A stretch of 64,000 bases of DNA from Nitzschia sp. DOCU1 (lineage: Eukaryota; Bacillariophyta; Bacillariophyceae; Bacillariales; Bacillariaceae): assembly GCA_951394045.1 (NCBI GenBank), contig OX595995.1, positions 992,001 through 1,056,000 on the forward strand, written 5' to 3'. The notes beneath the pieces were generated by a model, which saw only the letters and a list, made by a program, of their open reading frames with translations, made no database searches and was not told the DNA's origin. A program made the translations under genes and the position numbers. How positions within the stretch are numbered: position 1 is the first letter of the stretch; every line of letters begins with the position of its first letter. Of this stretch, positions 58,738 through 64,000 are shown piece by piece.

Positions 58738-59619
58738 CTACAGCTTCGCCTTGCCCCACCACCCAATGACCTCTTGACCACGACGGTGGGGTGCCGTCTT
58801 GACACTTGCATAAGGGAGCGGAGTATCCATTGCCAGGCCTTGGTCGTCTAGTATATTTCGATATGATTCCAGAGTAACTGAATATGGCGGCCCTCGCAAC
58901 TCCGCCTCGGCAGCTCGTCTGGCGGATGTTTGGAAAGGAAACATTACAGTCAAAAGTTTTCCGTCTTGTGCCAAAAGCTGCTTCATTTGTTGTCCCCATG
59001 ATCTTCTTTGGTCTGGCGGTATCGCGCAAAAGAATGTGTAGTCGAAAATGAAATCAAACATGTCGTAGGACAGTTTTGGAGGTGACGCACAGGTACTAAA
59101 GACTGGAATCCATGATGCTGGACTAGCAAAGAAGTCGCCCTCGTACAAGGAAATTGTAGTCGGATGGAACGGCCCTTGATTTGTAATGGATTCTTCCAAA
59201 AGGCGTTGCGCTTTTTGTAAAGAGCTCTTGGATAGTTCCAGTCCAACTATCGTGCATGGTCCATCGTCGGTGCTGCTGCTGCCCTGGTCCAAATACCGCC
59301 CCAAGGATACCAAGTCATACCCAGAACCACAACCAGGTATCAGTGTCATTCTTGGTCGCAGTGCTCTTTCACTGAGTTCAGCAATCAAGGCCTCCGTTGG
59401 TCCACCAAGATCCCAAGGTGTAATGCCGTCTCGCCACAGGGATTCCCATGCGGCTGCTGCATCCTGCTGTTGCACGCGTTGCCGCATCGTCTCCACCATT
59501 TCCCTGCTTTGTGGGGTTTTGTTGTTCGTCGAGAGATATGCCATTGGAGATCGCCCGCTACTTATCCTCCAACCTGTTCTGCTCCGCTTTGCTAATGGCA
59601 CAATACTTTGCAATGTCAT
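58738..59619 (-). CDS. HOL-like thiol/halide methyltransferase (TPMT superfamily)
   Basis: 293 aa from the ATG at 59619. A basic, Ser/Arg-rich N-terminus (to about 40) could be an organelle presequence. The core follows the TPMT/HOL family: WESLWRDGITPWDLGGPTEAL (about 58), the SAM loop LIPGCGSGYDLVSLG (about 93), IVGLELSKSSLQKA, DFIFDYTFFCAIPPDQRRSWGQQM (about 190), and MFPF then GPPYSV. Plant HOL proteins methylate thiocyanate, bisulfide and halides, releasing methyl halides; TPMT methylates thiopurines. The TPWDLG and DYTFFCAIPP.R motifs favour the HOL group. Diatoms do emit methyl halides, so this fits, but the substrate is inferred. Confidence 0.84.
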   Translation of the reverse strand: MTLQSIVPLAKRSRTGWRISSGRSPMAYLSTNNKTPQSREMVETMRQRVQQQDAAAAWESLWRDGITPWDLGGPTEALIAELSERALRPRMTLIPGCGSGYDLVSLGRYLDQGSSSTDDGPCTIVGLELSKSSLQKAQRLLEESITNQGPFHPTTISLYEGDFFASPASWIPVFSTCASPPKLSYDMFDFIFDYTFFCAIPPDQRRSWGQQMKQLLAQDGKLLTVMFPFQTSARRAAEAELRGPPYSVTLESYRNILDDQGLAMDTPLPYASVKTAPHRRGQEVIGWWGKAKL

Positions 59620-60014
59620 GTTTATGTTGCTTTGTCAATGGGAAAGCATGGAAAGGTATGTTTGCCATCGCCATCCAGCATCAAAATGGCGATGGATGAA
59701 ATGGAAAAAGTGGATGCTGGCTGATGGATGGATCCAATGAGATTGACTCATCCGACTTTTTCTAAAGATCGTCGCGAACAGAGGCGAGCGAACGAGCCTG
59801 CCAGGGCGGCGAGCCAGTCCAGCTAATCATCGACGTCATCACAAAAATGTCAAATGGGCGGGGAAAAACAGTTGCCCGCGCAGCAGTCTGACAGTCGCAC
59901 GACGAGAACAAACGCATGCGGTTTTCACACAGAGATCCATTTCGATCAAGAATCAAGTAAAGCACTACTCTAGAGAGGATACTTCCTTGCACACCTGTCT
60001 TGAAAAGTTGTAAC
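59620..60014. other. Divergent intergenic region, nothing recognised
   Basis: About 0.4 kb between the methyltransferase and the Cys-tail gene. No motif or gene was seen. Confidence 0.35.
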
Positions 60015-60485
60015 ATGACTGCGTACGGTGCCATTCCTCCGTCTGCGGACGATGCAGAGAACTCCTTCCAAGAGTACGATGTGGACTACGTCCAGGAGCG
60101 ACAACTGACTCGAAAGGAGCGAATCAACAAAATAATGACAGCGGGACTGCCAATTTTGATTGCACTGTTCATTGTGGTGGGATTTGGTTTGTGGACTACC
60201 AAGGCATTGGCGCCTGCTCCTAGCAAGAATACCATTCATGCGATTGAGTCTCCGACGGTTGTGGATACGGCGCCCTCACCGACGGAACCTCTTCTGAAGC
60301 CAGCCACGGCGGAGAAATCTGACGAGGAGGTGCCAGTCGTGCCGAAACATTCGAGAACTTCTTCTGATGCTACCAAAGAGAGTGGTGGAAAGTCGTGTTC
60401 TGCGAATCCGGGGTGCAAGAACTTGGGATTGATCGGAGATTGCTGCCCCACGATCGAGGGCGTGCAGCTTGGATGCTGCTCTTGA
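60015..60485 (+). CDS. Small single-pass membrane protein with Cys-rich C-terminal motif
   Basis: 156 aa from the ATG at 60015. A 45-residue acidic/basic N-terminus leads to one helix, GLPILIALFIVVGFGLW (about 45-61), then a Pro/Thr/Ser/Glu linker. The last 25 residues hold seven Cys in the pattern CSANPGCKNLGLIGDCCPT...LGCCS. This CxxxPxC..LGL.GDCCPT..G..L.CC arrangement recurs in diatom proteins attached to various domains, by my recollection. It suggests an extracellular or lumenal disulfide module, with the N-terminus in the cytosol. The function is unknown. Confidence 0.68.
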   Translation: MTAYGAIPPSADDAENSFQEYDVDYVQERQLTRKERINKIMTAGLPILIALFIVVGFGLWTTKALAPAPSKNTIHAIESPTVVDTAPSPTEPLLKPATAEKSDEEVPVVPKHSRTSSDATKESGGKSCSANPGCKNLGLIGDCCPTIEGVQLGCCS

Positions 60486-60767
60486 ACCTAACGCATAGCA
60501 AGGGTCTTTATCGATTCTTCCTTTTCATTCTGCACTCATCTCACTTCCCACCCGCATGCAGCATTCGGCCTCTCATTTTCTGAGCTTACAAATCTCATGT
60601 CGATATGAGCAGAGAGAAAAAGGGCAAACGCGTAAAATATCCGTCATTGGTGCAACACTGCGAGAGACGAGCACTCGAAACGAGAACACGTCTCATAATT
60701 TACAAGAGTTTCTCTAGAATTAGTTACTTGTCACCATCTCAAAACCAAACTCCTATGCGCTACAAGT
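60486..60767. other. Convergent intergenic region, nothing recognised
   Basis: Under 300 bp between the Cys-tail gene and the RRM gene. Only 3' ends are expected. Confidence 0.35.
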
Positions 60768-62666
60768 TTAGTTTTCGTCCCCTACTTCTGGTAGTGCCTG
60801 ACGCATCGGCTCTAATCCAGACAGAGGATCCGATGCGATAGCACCATCCGTATCCTGAACATCGTTGGGGTCCTGATCCTGGATGGCACCTCCACCCATA
60901 CCATCATCGTGTGGACCAAACCAGCCAGCGGGCGGACCTCCCATTGGACCAGAAGGCGGGAATGCGTTCATCTGTCCCCTTCCATAACTTCCTCCCGTGC
61001 CATCATAACTTTGGCCATAACTTCTATCTTGGTGTTGATCTGAGGGGCGGATCTGCTTGTGCTGAACCTTCAGCCGTTTGTTTCCAATCTGTGGGAAAGA
61101 AGAAGAACAAGAGAGAAACGACGTCAGCACATCCATAACATCCATAGAGAACAAATTTCGATCGGCTGCCGGCAAAGTGAAGACTCACCGCAAAACCATT
61201 TAGCTCCTTGATCGCAAGCGCCGCAGCCTCTGGACTATCATACGATACAAAACCGAATCCGCGACTTCGACCGCTATCCTTCTCAACCATAATTCGGACG
61301 CTGAGAAGATTTCCGTAGGGGCAAAAGAGCTGATACATGTCGAGATTGGTGAAGTGATTGGGAATGTGGAAAATGAACAGATTTGCGCCATCGGGTCCTT
61401 TGTTGGAGGCCGTAGTTTGAATGGGAGGCCCTGGAGAAGTTGCCTGGAAAAACTGTCCTCCATATGGTCCCATTGTCGGTGGCCCGTGATGCCGAGGCGG
61501 GCCCGGCATTCCCATGTATGGCATCGTTGGACGCGGTTGCAAAGGACTGGCAGAAGCCCCGTACATATCCGGAGGGGGCGCCCCGTAACCCCACGCCTGT
61601 TGGTGAGCAAATAGGGTTCCAGGAGTTCCAGCACCGGGGCTGGTCTGTCCCAGAGCATACAGCTCTTGCTGACTGTCGTCCGACGGTGGAAGCATGTTAT
61701 CCTCAAATGAATACGATCTGCCGGCAGCGCTCGCACTACGAGGTGGCATTCCGGGGACATATGGGATGGGGATACCTTGAGCGCTGATCTGTGGTGAACT
61801 CTGAGGGTACGGAGAAAGTTGATGGTTGCTAAGGTGAAGGGGGCAAGAAATTGGTGAGGGTACTTATAGTCAACAATCATTTTCCACGAAGCGCCCCAAA
61901 CTTACTGACTATCTCCCCAGCCCACCACTCCTTCGGAAGACGCAATACTGTTTGCCCCATTCATTGCTGGATACATGACAGCGGATGGTCCGAGTGCAGT
62001 AGACAAATAGGGCGGTCCTGGACTCAAAGGGGCCCCGCGCTGCTGCGAAACCGATCCATCCAGCATGCGATGAGGATCAAGCAGACCAGCTTGGCCAGTT
62101 ACTCGCGGGAAAAGCGGCGATGCAGGGGGGATACTGCTTTGGGATGGGCTTGGGGGTGCTTGGCCAGGTTTGACCTGACCAGGAACAGCCCCCCCAACAT
62201 AATGGTGGCCATTAAACGGGCTGAAACCAGTTGGCTGATGAAGAAAGGACCCAACGTCATAGACAGTTGCAATCCCAGGACCGGCGGGAGAAGGTGGCTC
62301 AGGAGTTACTTGAGATTGATACGCAACGTAGTATCCAGGTTGTTGGGGCGTCAAGTGCGAAGGCAGGGCGTGCGGGTAGCTACTGCTAGACTGAGAAGGA
62401 GAAACAGTCCCCCCAGATGAAATGTTATCCTTCTTGTCAACATCAGATGGCTTGATCATATCATCTTTAACGTGCGTCTTCTTGGAGCCAGTGGCAGCAG
62501 GCGATCTTTCGACAGGGTCCTCCCCCCTCTCGGCGTGATGGCTTACAGGATCAACTTCAGGCATACCGTCTCCACTGGCCATAACCTCGAGAAGCCGAGC
62601 CTCAGAGACCTGGTGAACAGAACCGACACCTGTGCCCCTCAGCGGAAGAACCGAAACAGCAGGCAT
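60768..62666 (-). CDS. CELF/Bruno-like RRM RNA-binding protein, three exons
   Basis: Exons are 62666-61906, 61828-61189 and 61088-60768 (573 aa). Introns of 77 and 100 nt are GTAAGT..TTAG and GTGAGT..ACAG. The joints give DSHNHQLSPYPQSS and NGFAIGNKRLKVQ. The sole RRM (about residues 395-478) has RNP2 LFIFHIP and RNP1 RGFGFVSY and is close to the third RRM of CELF proteins (GANLFI.H.P...GFVSYD.P..A...I..NGF.IG.KRLKVQ). The long N-terminal part is Pro/Ser/Gly/Tyr-rich and probably disordered, and the C-terminal tail is Gly/Asp-rich. CELF proteins bind UG-rich RNA to control splicing and mRNA decay. The first two CELF RRMs are missing, so it may be a one-RRM relative. Confidence 0.82.
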
Positions 62667-64000
62667 GCAAACAGTTAAAGCAGACCGAGCAAAGAACGTA
62701 ATGACTTCTCACGAGAGGCGCAAAGAATCTATTCTGCCCCAAAGGTGACCAGGTGATTAGAGATCGGTTCGCCAGATAACTCGCTGCAGCTTCCCACTTT
62801 AGTCTTCTTCCTGGGAGCTAAGGATGAAACCAAGGACGTGAGATGTTGGGAAGGAAAGACAATCTAAACAAGGTTCATTTGCATTCCCAAAGTGCTGCTG
62901 CGATGGAAAGAAGGAAGCGTCGTGCATGTGTATCATGATGGCATCACCCGTGTATCTTGTACTGATTCTCACGTAGAAAAATCGAAACGAGAAGTGTGGC
63001 TCGAGGTTATGAACCGGGTGTTCGTTATGAAGATCCAAGCTACCACGCGCACGCGTCGTTCTTGCGAGGGCCAGCATTGAGATATGCCCCAATAAGATAC
63101 TCTCACTCTTTACTGCGATAAAGAATCCCAGAAGAACGTCTTTTTAACCGCGAATTATTATGAATGACCCTCTCAACAAGATCGAGAACGACATTCGATG
63201 GACACTCGCCGGCGCGACGTGGGGCCGCCCTGTTCTTTTGATTGCATTCGTTTGTTTCAGAGAATCCTTTCCTTTTTCACCATGTTCGATATCTTGGTGG
63301 GGTATGCGAACTACAAGCGCTGATATCGATCAGATTTCTTACCTTTTTTTAAACTCAGCAATCAATCAAATTAAGAATAAGAGGTGCAATCTCTTTCAGT
63401 TTGATGCTTGACAATTATCATCGATTTGAGAGAGAAAGATGCAGCCAAGTCGCTGGTAAAATGTCGAAAATAAGTGTCCGCTTGCGCGCAAAAGGCATCT
63501 TTCGTCTGCCCTTCGCTCACCGACGGATGACGTCCAGATGGCTTTCGTTCTCCGTCCGATGTTTCATGTTGTTCGATTCGCTCGAATACAAAGCGGGGAG
63601 TTTGTCTGTTCTTCGTACGTGGTACTGACTGTATTTCACGCGACAGGGTTGTGGCATGATCCACTTTCGTGCGTCATTCAACGTCGTCTCGCCATCCTCG
63701 AACTCCCGCTGCCACTCAAATACTTTTTCGATGATGGGGTCAAAACGCCGAAACGGACCCATCACTTCCTTCCGACATCTATCGGCAGAATTTTCTTTCG
63801 TCCTGTATCGTTAGTGCAGAGGCCGTTCATTAGTCATCGAACACCTGAGAAAAGTAAACAATGAAGAGATTGATTTGCATCTTCTTGTTAATTTGCCGCC
63901 GCGAAGCCGTTAAGGCCCTCATTAACCCTCTGTGCCCCCGAAACTCGTGGACTGGCAACAATATTGCACTTGGAACCACGTCGACGCAGTTTCAACCCGC
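62667..64000. other. Terminal 1.3 kb, no gene supported
   Basis: The left part must hold the promoter of the RRM gene. Short open frames (62799-63092, 63160-63411, 63371-63664, 63538-63864) overlap on both strands and carry no domain. A partial gene could begin beyond the edge. No repeat or RNA gene was seen. Confidence 0.45.

Noticed and set aside
63160..63864. Several small frames at the right edge
   Set aside because: They overlap on both strands with no domain; a partial gene beyond the window cannot be shown.

Overview
The window is nuclear DNA from a photosynthetic eukaryote, most probably a pennate diatom. The evidence is dense intron-poor genes with short GT-AG introns (66 to 149 nt), mixed strands with no operons, moderate GC, an HSF-type transcription factor, stramenopile/diatom-style LRR proteins, a diatom-type C-terminal cysteine motif (CSANPGCKNLGL...GDCCP), and N-terminal presequences resembling diatom plastid signals. 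The species cannot be fixed from sequence alone; a Seminavis/Pseudo-nitzschia/Fragilariopsis-like genome is my inference.

Layout. 1-6 kb: the 3' end of a ZIP metal transporter, an F-box/LRR-like gene, a small secreted or plastid SAP-like protein, and an aldo/keto reductase with a Tat-like presequence whose reading frame changes once. 6-16 kb: an inverted F-box/LRR paralog, a Golgi-type sulfotransferase, a ribosomal-oxygenase-like cupin with a signal peptide, an Mpo1/DUF962 fatty-acid dioxygenase, an LRR protein and a four-TM protein. 16-23.4 kb: two GT32 glycosyltransferase paralogs on the same strand, both split by an intron inside the DxD motif. They flank an 803-aa protein with three repeats resembling the NUMOD1 DNA-binding motif. 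23.8-36 kb: a Cys-less GPx-fold protein, a two-exon long-chain acyl-CoA synthetase divergent from a FucU/RbsD mutarotase, a degenerate DHHC acyltransferase divergent from a URI1-like prefoldin, a type II membrane protein, and a polytopic membrane protein divergent from a small unknown. 36-46 kb: a 1030-aa FUSC-like transporter, two more GPx-fold paralogs tail to tail, a gene-poor stretch with a 70-bp tandem duplication, and a three-exon HSF. 46-64 kb: minisatellite-like repeats, a histidine phosphatase, a two-exon membrane protein, a two-pore-domain K+ channel, a coiled-coil protein, VPS28 divergent from a MOV10/SDE3-like helicase, a HOL-like thiol/halide methyltransferase, a single-pass protein with a Cys-rich tail, and a three-exon CELF-like RNA-binding protein. 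The last 1.3 kb shows no gene.

How the genes relate. Most are unrelated housekeeping or accessory genes. Recurring themes are local duplication (F-box/LRR pair, GT32 pair, GPx-fold trio) and head-to-head pairs with short shared upstream regions. There are several secretory or Golgi enzymes (GT32, sulfotransferase, type II protein) and lipid enzymes (ACSL, Mpo1-like). I deduced splice junctions by restoring family motifs across GT-AG boundaries and checking that exon lengths sum to whole codons. No RNA gene, CRISPR array or complete mobile element was recognised.
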